From Helopsaltes ochotensis (taxonomy: Eukaryota; Chordata; Aves; Passeriformes; Locustellidae): a stretch of 64,000 nt of DNA. Within the stretch, counting starts at the first letter, position 1. The number at the start of each line of letters is the position of its first letter. Both the position numbers and the translations under genes were made by a program. Location of the stretch: NCBI GenBank assembly GCA_013400155.1, contig VXBM01000337.1, positions 483,521-547,520 of the forward strand, in the 5' to 3' direction. The notes beneath the pieces are model-generated. The model was not told the origin of the DNA and did no database searches. It was given only the letters and a program-made list of their open reading frames with translations. This document shows positions 50,646-62,099 of this stretch, one piece after another.

Positions 50646-53600
50646 ACAGTATTGAAAATAAGCCATGAACATAAAAGCAGCACGAGAAGAAGTCAGACTG
50701 ACTGCATTTCCCCCCGAGTCTTTCCTTCTCCCTCCCATGTTCTCTGTGGATTCAGAGATCAAAGTGTGTATATACCATGTGTAAATCACATCATACATTG
50801 GAAATTAATTTTAATTTATGTACAGCAGTTACCATTCATGAATGTATACAGTCCCTGCAGTTACATTCTTTATAAGGTTACGTCTTCACTGTTCCCTACT
50901 GGATCTTCTGATGAAGAAACAGAAAGAAGAGGTGGAATCAAGGAGTAAGGAATGATCACGGTCATTAAAAATTTGGGGACTTTGAGTAGTAAATCTCAGA
51001 GAGTCTTCTATGAGGTTCCAGAAATAAATGGTGGCAACTTGTATATATTGCAATTTTATTTCATTCGCTCAAACAAAACGTTAGCATGTAAGAAATTTAA
51101 AATGACACAATATGATAAAAATAGCAGAGAATGAACTGAGAAACTAAAAAGAAGGTAAACCTAAATGCATGAAAAGTCAACATTCATTAGTGAACAGCTT
51201 CAGTCTTTGATTGACACTTGATAACTTTAAAACAACGAACTGGAAATCATTATGACTGTCTGAAGAGATTTCAGCACCAGCACTAAGGGTTTTACATTCA
51301 GTTGGTTTGCAGTTGACTCGGTAGCCACTTGTCTGTAGTGCAGGTTTATCACGGGTCAGATCACAGTGTTGAGGAAAGCAACGCCCTCCTGGCATAAGGA
51401 AGGATCCCTTAAACTGCCCTCAGCTTAAGACATCCATTGTACAAAAGCACAGAACCACCACAATATGGTTTTTAAAGAGCTTAGTCACCAGTAAGCAAAA
51501 TAATCGTAGCTTCTGCAGTTCATTTTCAATACTGAAATCTCTGGAAGTGGTGCAACTGTCAGTAGGTCAGGAAATGTCTACAGTAATCTTTAATTCAATC
51601 GTATTTTCTGGAAAGAACCAGTTCTGCAGGTTGGGATTACAGAAAGTATGTATGTAGAAGCAGCACAAAAAGACAACAACTGTTCCTTTTTTCTTTTAAA
51701 CAGAAATCATGTTAATTGTAGACCAAGGCACAAAACGTTTAGTGCATAAGCCAGTTCCTTGCACAATCTAGAAGTTCAGCCTTTAATTTTGGACCACTTA
51801 TAGCCATCCATGCTATTCCTCTATGTAACTCCTGAACCCTCCTAGAAACGAATCAAACGTGATTTCTGACAAGGGTAAACATCCTTACTGCTCAAAAAGT
51901 CTTTGTATAACAAAAAGCTACATCAACAAAGATGAAAATGCCTCCTCTTGTTTTGAGAAAAACAGTACTTGACAAGCTTACTATGGATTTTTTTTTCTTT
52001 TTAATGCCTTCAATAAATGCATGCAGAAAAGTGATGTTTTTCTCCTCTTTATTAGAAGAAAATTAATAAATGGATTTAGGCAATATTTCCACTGTCTTCT
52101 TCCCTTAGAAGCTGAACCTGTAAGATCAGGCAATGTTTGAATGGGAGAAAAATTTCCTATTGAAGCCTTTCTGAAGCTGTTAAGTGCTGTTTTGCTTTGG
52201 TGTTCAGCACTCTAGACAGTCTGCTATTGAAAGAATCTATGCCACGAATGGAGCTGCCTGTACTTGTAAGCAAATCTTTCCACAAGTTGTCAGTAAACTT
52301 TTCCTCTGGATCTGAACAGATCCCAAAGCAAACACAGCTTGGAAAAATGGACAGTGCAAAGGAAAAGGGAAGATTTTGATCCATATTCTTTGTCCAAAGC
52401 ACTACAAAGCCAATTTGCAGAATTTCTATTCCACTGAACTTTACCACATTAAAAAAACAAAATAAAAAACCTAAAAATTTACACTTGTAAGATTGAAAAC
52501 CCTGGGAAAGAGAGAGGTTATCACCTCCCCTAAAAATGATTCTCAAATTGTTGAGTAAAACCAATGATATATCATTGCTGGTTTTTTCACAGTTTGTGTT
52601 GTGTGAAGCTATGGGGATTTTTTGTTGGTTTTGAGTTTTTCTTGGAAAGGAGGGTGGCAGATAAATTAGGAGGAGAAGGGCCATTTACTGTGACCTGATC
52701 ATTCTCAGGTAACTACTGCTGCTCTGTTTCATTAAACAACCAAAAAAAACCAGAGTCTCAGAAAAGAGTGAAGCAGAGGGTCATGGTGAAAAGGTGAAGG
52801 ACAACGCACTTACACAGGGGCATCCTCAGCAAGTCAGATGCCTACAACATTTTTTCTCTCACCGAGAAACAAGTTTGGTTCACGTGGGAGTTTCAGAACC
52901 ATTACTGGAAGTTATTACTGAATTTCAAATAGAAAACTGAAAAAGATACAAAAGGATCAAGTACCTGGTTCCATTAACATGGTTACTGATAAAAGTCATG
53001 TTTTCCTCATTATTACACATGCATGTAAGATGAAGAAAAAGTGTAGAAAGTAATAAAAATGTGTCACCTTCCCCCTCCCTCTTCCCACATCTTTCTGGGC
53101 ATAAATTAAGCCTTACAAATGAAAAGGCTACTCTGTGACATGCAATTTTTCTTTTAATTAAAAAGCTGGCTGTGTTGTGTTACATTACAAAATGTCCACA
53201 TGCATAAATCTAAAAAAAGCCCCAAAATCTACTGTAAATCTACAACATACTAATGATTTACATTTGACTGCTGATTCGCTTTATGTCGAAGTCTTAGATT
53301 TGGTAAAGCATCGTAACAATGTAGGAAGGCATCTACATCTTTAAACTCTGGACTGTAATTGCTTTTTTTTTTTTTTAATTTTCCTAGAAAATTGCATGAA
53401 GGCTAACTAGAGAGGCTTCCTATCATAAAATTCCAAAGTCTTGATATGTCATCACCGTCTAGGTCATCCTTACTTACAAATATTGCCCTTTAAAAGCACG
53501 CGTCTCTAATTTTTCCGTGTCTTGTGAACTGAACCTCTACACATCTGATCTCTTAAATTACTCATGGAAATATCAGATATGATAGGAAGACAAACCTGAG

Positions 53601-54032
53601 ATACATTTGAAGTACAACAGTATAACTTGCTAACTCCTTCATTAACAAAGAAAACCTCTCTGAAAAGCCTTCCCAAGCTTTTCCCTGTTTTTTTGTCTTA
53701 ACAACAAATTCTGAAACATGTGCAATTTTACCTTGACATGAGTAGACTTCAAAGCACTGTGATCTTGTCTGATAGATGTAGGAATTTCTGCATAATCATT
53801 ACAGTAACTTTAATAGTCTTTTCCACCCTGCTGTAAAGGTCAGAAAAAAGCTGCAAACTAGGAGGGGAAGAGCATTATCACCAGAGTGATGTGTCTGAAG
53901 CTTTTCAGAATAGGTTGTTTCTCCCTCCTTCCAAGTGTCTGTCTGTCTGTCTCCGTTTTCTTCTAACAGCTCACAAAACGTAGTCAGTTTTATATCAAGT
54001 TAAAGAGTCACATCGGCTTAGTACGAGTCTTT
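50646..54032 (-). other. ENAH: ENAH 3' UTR
   Basis: Continuous sequence after the ENAH stop codon, AT-rich, with no further splice sites recognised. A 175-codon minus frame inside it (52157-52684) shows no domain and is taken as chance. A TGTC tetranucleotide run lies at 53935-53952 and a T run near 53361-53378. The 3' limit depends on which poly(A) signal is used. Confidence 0.6.
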
Positions 54033-54070
54033 CTATGCAGTATTGGACTTGCTGAGTTCCTGCCTGATAG
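54033..54070 (-). CDS. ENAH: ENAH last coding exon
   Basis: 38 coding nt: completes an Ala codon, then IRQELSKSNTA and TAG (54033-54035). Acceptor TCTCTGCAG. Confidence 0.96.
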
Positions 54071-57000
54071 CTGCAGAGAGAGAGGCAGAGTCAGCAAATC
54101 AAAGTCAGGGCAGGAAGCTGGAACACACAACTGACCCCTCACAGCAGGCTCACCCTGCTCTCACAACGTGAGTAACCTACACCTAAGGCAGCCCCATGTG
54201 GCTTCAGACAAGTGGCATTATCAACCAGGCACCATCTTTTTTCTTCCTGTAAAATTCATGTTAAAACCTTAATTTTTAGTTCCCACCTCCACCAAGGTAG
54301 TAAATCATACACAGAGTTTTATTTAGTTCCTGACAGGTGGACCTTTAAGATTATGCTTTCTCAACAACTTCCCTTAAGTACAGAAGATCACATAGGAAAA
54401 TAGCTTCTGTTAAAATAAAAATGAAAACTGTGAGAATTCTTCTCTTTGACTCTTACATTACAGATCAAAGAGGTAACTGAAAGCTGGAAGCACAATTCTC
54501 CTCTGAATATTATTAGTTTTGAAATATGTACCTCAGCAGCTCTGGATTATTTAAAAATACCCCACCTACCACCACATGATACTACGGATAACTTCAAATC
54601 ACTCAAATACAGCATCACTTCCAACCACTCTTAAAAGACACACTGGTGTCAATTTTTTGTACTAAAACAAAACCCCCAGGAGACAAATCACTGGAGCAGA
54701 CCAATTGGAACAGGTCTGGCACCAGTGGTTTGCCACCAGATGAAGAACAAAGCTACTTTTACCAGTGAATCACTCTCAGGCTACCAACACATTTTATTTA
54801 CATTTTAAAGCACCTGCAGCAACTCTAAAAGCGAGCAGCAGCAGTGAACAGAGCAATACTTACCATCAATGAGTTCTTCCTTTAATTTCGTTAACTCCTT
54901 CCTCATTTCATCTAAAATGTCCTAAAATGTGTCAGAGCATAAACAACAGATTAGCAAACAGATTAGTTTTGCTACCTGTAAATTTCCTTGGAGAGAAATC
55001 CAGAATTCTCCCCCTACAATCTTTCCCATTAATCCTTAACCCTTCTGAGAAGCATAACCCACTTCTCAGCTTCCAAGTTAATCCTCAAAATCTAAGGCAT
55101 CCCTAGAACATTACCAGTGCAGGAAAAATGCAGAAAAAACAGCCCCTAGAAGTGCCACAAATTGATTCCTGTAGAATTTATGAGAAGGGATAAGAATGAG
55201 AAAGCTTTGCTACAGGTGAAATGTGACGTGGAATGCAAAGGAGCTCACTTAACACCACAAGACAAGGAAGTATTCCAAGCTGGGGGGGAAAACAAGGGTA
55301 ATCAAAGTCCCAGTCCCAGAGGAATGTGATGGAATGAAGCTAAGAGTGAAGTGCTATCCCTGCTTGCTGTTTTTGCCCTCCTTTCCTCCCAGCTGCTCCC
55401 GAACCACTCACCAGGCCAGAAGCCACTCTAGAGCTACCTGTTCAGGCAGGACCCAATCCAGAACCAACCAGAACCAATCCATTACCCAACCTAAAGCCAA
55501 CCACTAAGTGGGGACATGGTCTAGAAGCAACTTAAGAATTGCTACCAAAGTGAAACTGGCTCCAGAATTACCCATGGAGCTGCAGCCTGCACCAGAATCT
55601 CCCTCCCCACTTGGGGATGGATCAATTGATCCAAACACCACTAGGAGATCTTTCACCTCCAACTCTACAGTTCCCACAGGAGTCCTCTGCTCTTGGACTG
55701 GAGAGCTACACAACAGACAGCATCCCTGGATGCTCTTCCACCACCAAACTTGTGACCACGGGTGCTCACATCTGATACTAAAGCATGGTGATACTTGTTC
55801 TGCTAGAGCTGCCCCAAGGGCTTGTTGCCTGTTTGGGTACAGAGAAGAGAAGGAAAGGTTTCCCAGTTCCATCTATAATGCCAACAAAGCAGGAATTCTG
55901 TGAGAAACTAACGGGGCTGTCTAAGCCACCACCCTACAGCTCCAGCTCCTAAGAATACTGACACATGCATGGGCAAAAAAATAAAGACTAGCAATTACTA
56001 AATCATTAACTTTGGAACTGGCTAACAAAAACAGTTAAAAGTAGGTATTGAACAGCTGCAAGTCCTTATATCCAACTTATATAGCAATCTTGTTTAATGC
56101 ACTGTACACATACCTGCTTCAATCTGTCATAATCTAGACCTTCTGACTGTACTCCGTTGGCACTGGGCTGTCCCGTTGGTGTAGATTTTGGTCTGCAGCA
56201 CAAAACCACAAAATCAATGAGTTACTGGTTGCTCGTTATTACAGGATACATAGGACTCTTTCCTCAAAATTGCTGACATTTGTCTAACAAAAACATAGTA
56301 AAAAATCAGAATGGGAAAAAAAAAAAAGTTGGGAGTGGGAGGATGGGAAAAATCAAGCAGGCCCAAAATACCACACAGAATGGAAAGCAACACCCAAGAA
56401 TGTTTTCCACACACTGGAAATATTAATTACCATAAGAGTTATTAGTTCAAACCAAGCACTTTCAAAGCAGCAGACAGATTTCACTGTCAGTGGTTTCTGA
56501 TTCCTTCATAATGGGCAGGAAAAGCTGAATGCCTTCAAATGTCAAGTACTTTCCTTTTTTAACTGCTTGCACATTCAAAACAGGCTCTCCCAAGGAAGCA
56601 CTCCCACAAACTAATGACTGTATGTTGATGCTGACTGTATGAATGCTGAGCAATCACCCTGGGGGATTTTCAACAGTTGACAGACCCAAGCAATGTTATC
56701 CAACTCCTCAGCAACCTCAATTACAGCATCAGTTGCTTTCTAAAGCTACTGAAAGCAAATACTGTAACAGCAACAAGATTTATCAGGTGATACTTGAGAA
56801 GAAGTTCTAATGTTTTGGACTATGTCGTGTTTGATGTTTGCTTATGAAATATTCTCTTTTAGACATCAAAAACTTGCTTACCCAGATCACCTTGCATTTT
56901 AAGATTCCAAAAGAAGGGGGTTTCCTGCCTTTCCATTTCTCTGTCCTGACCCCCTCTTTCATTCAAGGGGTAATTCAGACTCATGGACTTACTAGAGCTA

Positions 57001-60000
57001 TGAGCAGAGACAGAGCCCGGATGTTCACAGCAGCAGGAATACCAAGGGAGTCCTCCAAAGAGGGAGGAATGTTCTGCTGTTCTTAAATACATTTTACATC
57101 TTGGCTAGCAGTCTCCTTCCCTTCCCTATAAAACTTCAAGCCAAAAAGAAGCTGTTGATAAAATTCCTGGCAATTCATCTCAAGAGGTTTCCCCGATGTT
57201 TAGAATTATCACAGTATGCTAAATTTAAGGAGGGCAGAGTATAAAGTAGACTAAGCTGGGTCCTATTTCATTGCCCTTGTATGTGGCATCTCTGAACAAA
57301 ATAGCCTGGCCTACACTCAGTTTGTCTCTGTAAAATTCCTACCTAGGACAAATTCATTTAGCACTGCATGTTTCTGCATTTGTTACATGAGGGTGCAGAC
57401 TGGTTCACTGCAATGAAGGTGGACAGGAACAGAAAAAAAAGACTTTATTTCTTTCTTTGTTTTACCAAATCATTACCTTGAGCTTTCATGCTTCTTCCCT
57501 TATAAGACAGCAGTTTACCCATAAGGAAATTGCCCTATTACACTCGTTTCATTCAGTAAGAGCTAAGTGAACACTAGATTGTCTTACTGACTTTTACAAC
57601 CTGACAGGACAGTTTTCTGACTTGCTAACTGAAGAACAATACTCAAAATGTGACTCCCAACAGAAAAAGGGTGCACACATCAAAATGTTGGTTTGATACT
57701 TGTTCTTCCCTTGGTATCACAAACCTCAATTGTCCCAGCTGTAAGGACACACAATTTAAATCTAAGTTCCCAGAGAGAAATTGCTCATTGCTAATTACTT
57801 GAAACACTCCAAAATTAAACACACAATCCACCAAGTAAGACAGAAGGTGAAATATTGAATAGCTTGATAGTGAAAGAAGCTGGAAAATAGAATTCAACCA
57901 CCATAGCACTAATGCTATGAAGGCAAACCACAGTTTAGGATCTTTTACAAAACTCTTTACATGTTACAGTGCTTAGTTCAGTATGGAAGAATTCTTTGCT
58001 CAAAAACATTCATCAGCTGAGATCTTTGGCAATTGCTGTTTCATCACCTATCTGGTATTTAAAGAGTTACTTGCAGTTTACACCTGAAATTGTGAGCCTT
58101 GACTTACTCCAGGCAGAACAGTTGAATTTTTCAGACAGTTGATATATAATTTATGATAATTTCCATTGACTATAGTTTTGTCCCCATACACTATGGCATG
58201 ACAGCATTTATTCAACAATACTGAAAAAAAATCCTCTTAAATGCAGCTCCTGGCTATTGGTAACAGGCACCTGGTGCCTGCCTTAATGGAAAAACACAAC
58301 CAATAGTATATTTTAGTTTTTTTAAAATTGCTTATGAGTTTAACGTATTAATAAGATGACTGCAAAGAAAAGCTTCACACAAACTGACTGTTTCTTTTTC
58401 TTTATATCTTTAGCACAAAAGGTCAGTTTTACCCACCATAACTATCTGTTGCTGTTATCTGTTAAAAAACTCCACAGGAAAGCTTCTGTATGAACAGTGC
58501 CCTTCAATCTGGACAATGTGTTTGTTCCCTTTTTGCTTTCCAAAATGCAAGACATTCTTAATTCAAATACTGAAATACCATAACTAGCAAAATAGACAAT
58601 TTATAATCTCAGGAAAATCTAGCTGTGTTTCTCCCCAAATTATGCTATTTCTTTTCCTTTTTCAGCCTGACTGCAGTTGTCATTTAGGAAAACAGTAACC
58701 ATTGAGATGTAGTGAATAAAAACTTCCCAGCCATTCTATCCCAATGTGGCTAAAGAGCTCTCCCGTGTGGTTTTTCATAGCATTGCCTAACAGGACAGTG
58801 AGGCAACCCTGACAGTCCCTAACACACCTTCAATCAAGCATGCAAAGGAAAGATTTTATTCATGCAAACATGCAGAATACACCACCCAAGATAAGTACCT
58901 AAAAGGGGAACTTTTCATACAAAAAGATTAAGTAATCACCACAACGAGTGCCTTCGTGAAAAACAAAGCTGGAATTTGACTCAGTAATTCTGAGGGGCTC
59001 TGTAATACATTTACCTCTGGAAAGCTCTCAAAACCTGAAGGGTTTCAATGTCAGTACTTTATGACCACTAGAGAGTAAAACTTAGATCTCCAGCAAAAAA
59101 ACCACTAACTTGTTACCTAACTTGTGAATATGTTCCAAATAGAAACATTAATCTATGTTTAAAAAGTCTTTAATCAAAAAGCAGATGTGAAAACACACCT
59201 AGAAAATTAATTCTTGTTCCTCTGTATCTTAAGTTACAGTTTTGAAAACCTGCTTCTTAAAACACTGCAAAAGGTTCACTAAATCCTGGCATATTCAACA
59301 GGAATTTAAACCTCTGCAGGTGGAGACTGCCAGAAAACCAGTATTTTATATGAATTCATACCTGGTTCTTAAGCCATCTCAGTTTGCCTTTGGCACCATC
59401 TGCTTTTAACCAGTCCAAAAGTGGGCTCAGCTGGACAAACAAAATGTGGAGGAGGAATCTGGTAGTGCATGTGGTGATTACCAACCCATGTAGAAAAAGC
59501 CCAACCCTGAACTGGTCAAAGGGGTTATTAGGAAGTCTCAAATCCCAACAGGATGATACCTGTTTAATGAATCATAGAACCTGTTTTCAGAAGCAAGCAG
59601 ATTTTTCCATGGAGATTCCCGTCTATTAGGGGGAGAAACACTACCTTTAAAAGCTATAACAGGTCTTCATTCTGTTCAATTTTAGCACCTTAAACACCAA
59701 GGGGTTTCAGTAGATTCAAGAGTTCTACTTGCATGTTTTGGGAAATATTAAAAGCCCACAGATTAAGTCTTTCCTGTTTGCTACAAAAAGAAAAGGCCTG
59801 GTTTTAGATAGGACACTAACTTCTTTTAAAATACTTTTAACATTCATTCTGAATAACAATAACTGCTTCGTCTACCTCTGTGGAAGCTCTGAAGAGGAAA
59901 TTTTGCTGACTTGCCAGCTTCTTAAGAGTGCTCTGCTTAATCCCTCTAAGTGACTCACATCCTCCCTGCAGAGGTCAGGAGCAGGCTCTCCAGCCCTACA

Positions 60001-62099
60001 CCAGGAGAAAGAAATCCCCTTCTGGCAAACACAGTATTAGTGTTTCAGACAGCAGCTCCCCTTGACTAACTCACTCACTCAAAGCTAGTTTAACAAGCTG
60101 CTTGCTGAAAGAGACTCGGCAAACCTAGAAAATGCGGGAAAATACAAGGATATTCAAGAGACGACTTCTAACACCTTCTCTTTCTCTGAAATTTTCCTCA
60201 TCCTGCCAGAGCAAGCCATCAACACTGACTAGAAAATTGTGTCAGCAGGCCTAAAAGCATGTGCTATGGCACCTTCCAGCAGGTTATGATAGCACTGGAA
60301 AAGAATATTGCCGTTAAATAAACAGAGAATTCTTATTTTGGAAGTACTTTTAGAGTATATACCCAGGGAAGCTCACATCAAGTTAAATTCTACCCACATG
60401 TTCCACTGGATGAATGAAGACAAAAGGTTGATGGAGAGAGTGCCCCAATAAATCTATGAGAAATCTCAAAATTCCTCTGTATTCCTCTAGGTCAGAAAAT
60501 ATTTTTAAATAGACCTGAGTAACCTCTGAATTTCACCATTTGGAAAAAGATCAGTGAAACTGGAAAGAGTTTACAAAAACCTACTGCTGTAGGGACAGGT
60601 AGAATCAAGACTTCAGAACATTCCAGACTCCCCAAAAGAGTCTGATATTGAGAGTTGCGCTGCCTATTAATCCCTTTACCCTATGGGTAAGCAGTTTGAG
60701 CAAAGCACCTACAGCCAAAAGGCTGGGGTCAGCAACTGTCTTACAAAATATGAACTCTAAAACACTCTTTACGATTCCTTACACCAGTTATTTCTGTGAC
60801 AAGTTGACCCTCAATGCCACATTTTGAAGCAGATCAAAGTATCAGCACAAGAGACCTTGGTTAAAGCAGGTCAGACCTACTGGGGTGAGAGGGAAGAGGG
60901 CAGGGGAAAGTCAAGGCCAAAGGCAATGCAGTATTTTGTTACACTGACAGTGTAGCAGACAGAACAGCACCACCAATGGCATCTGCTTCTCGACAAAAAA
61001 CAAAGCAAGCAACTGAACCAAGGCTGCAGACACCCCAAACTCCTGGATTTATTCTAAAAGACAGACAAAGATACTGAGAGCGTTTAGTGTTGTATTTTAG
61101 AACTGAAGACCTCAAGGGCAATCTCAACTACAAGTGAGGCCACTGAGAACAATTGTTTTTAATACTCTGATCACCCAATCTTCTATAGCTGTTTCCAACA
61201 GCCAAATTTTAAGGAGAATTCAAGTAATTTCAAACATAGCATTCCCAAGTTGAACATGTTCTTTCGTTTTCTCTCAAAAAATTCGGATAACTTTCTCAAG
61301 ATTATTGGGGCTCAGGACCCTTTAACCTCTGTGCACACAATACACAGGAATTCTAAATGAACCACAAGCCTTCTGCTTCAAGTAAACCACAATTAAATAT
61401 ACCTCCACAAACCTGCTGAAGCAGCCATTTCACTTCCTGAAAACGCCTACCAAAACACTCCCTGCCTACAAAGTTACAGCTGACAAGTTACCAAAGCCTC
61501 GTTGATGCATTGAAGGATGTATAATATTTCTACACTTCTTTAGCATGGACTTTCTTAGATTGGTACGAGAGCTACTGAAAATTGTCACAGAATCAAATCT
61601 TACCAAGATGGCTTAAATATCTACATAGGCATTCTATGAGTAGCAGAGAAATAGAAAGAATACCTGTTGTCTAGATTTACCACTGAATATGTGAACTGCA
61701 GCACTGAATTTGGTTTCACCTTGCAGGAAATTTCAGACTTCAAAATAAAGAACTAAACATTGCTGTGGGCAAATATACACCTTATTAATTCAGATTATAC
61801 AGCAGCAATTGTAAAGAAACTTTTTTGGGTACTACTTTTGATTTTACTGTCAAAAATGTCACTTATTAGCATTCTCCAAAAGTAACCCCTCATTTCTACT
61901 TAAAACTGCTAAAAGCAGTTTCACAGCAGCAATTTTATCAAGATGATCTTTACTATTCTAGTCCAGTATCTTTAGTAGCATGTGCAACAAGAACAAATGT
62001 AAGGAAAAGACAGCTGGTACAAAAGGGAGTACCTGGAAATAACAGGTGACTTGCTTCCATTCACTGTATTTGTCCTTTCCCAAGGCTTTCTTGTTAGTT
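54033..62099 (-). CDS. ENAH: ENAH (Mena), last four coding exons, partial
   Basis: ENAH is an Ena/VASP protein that binds barbed ends and speeds actin-filament elongation at leading edges and focal adhesions. Only the C-terminal ~79 residues are in the window, encoded by exons 62033-62099, 56114-56192, 54864-54921 and 54033-54070, with all junctions GT-AG and in phase. It reads LTRKPWERTNTVNGSKSPVI, then PKSTPTGQPSANGVQSEGLD, then the EVH2 block C coiled coil DILDEMRKELTKLKEELID, and ends IRQELSKSNTA. This matches vertebrate Mena nearly residue for residue. The EVH1 domain, proline-rich core and actin-binding EVH2 blocks A and B lie to the right, outside the window. It is on the same strand as LBR, as in human. 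Confidence 0.96.
54864..54921 (-). CDS. ENAH: ENAH exon: tetramerisation coiled coil
   Basis: 58 nt encoding DILDEMRKELTKLKEELID plus one base, the right-handed coiled coil that tetramerises Ena/VASP proteins. The acceptor TTTTAG is followed in the exon by a second ATTTTAG ten bases later, because GACATTTTAG nearly repeats the intron end. Only the first AG keeps the frame. Donor GTAAGT. Confidence 0.96.
56114..56192 (-). CDS. ENAH: ENAH exon: PKSTP linker
   Basis: 79 nt completing the split Arg codon and encoding PKSTPTGQPSANGVQSEGLD followed by YDRLKQ, ending in phase 0. Acceptor TGCTGCAG, donor GTATGT. The final residues start the tetramerisation helix. Confidence 0.96.
56193..62032 (-). 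other. ENAH: ENAH intron, 5.8 kb
   Basis: In mammals the epithelial 21-residue exon 11a lies between these two exons. It was looked for by eye in this intron and not found. No other exon is recognised. A CAGGCACC-T-GGTGCCTG inverted repeat, which overlaps E-box cores, lies at 58264-58280. Confidence 0.7.
58264..58280. promoter_or_regulatory. Palindromic E-box-like site in ENAH intron
   Basis: CAGGCACC and GGTGCCTG arms around one T. The centre reads CACCTGGTG, holding the CACCTG core used by SNAI/ZEB factors. Binding is inference only. Confidence 0.4.
62033..62099 (-). CDS. ENAH: ENAH exon: KPWERTNT segment
   Basis: 67 nt, entered in the second base of a Glu codon and left after AG of an Arg codon. 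It encodes LTRKPWERTNTVNGSKSPVIS. Acceptor TTTTCCAG, donor GTACTC. Confidence 0.95.

Noticed and set aside
52157..52684. 175-codon minus-strand frame
   Set aside because: Falls inside the ENAH 3' UTR and has AT-biased, domain-free composition.
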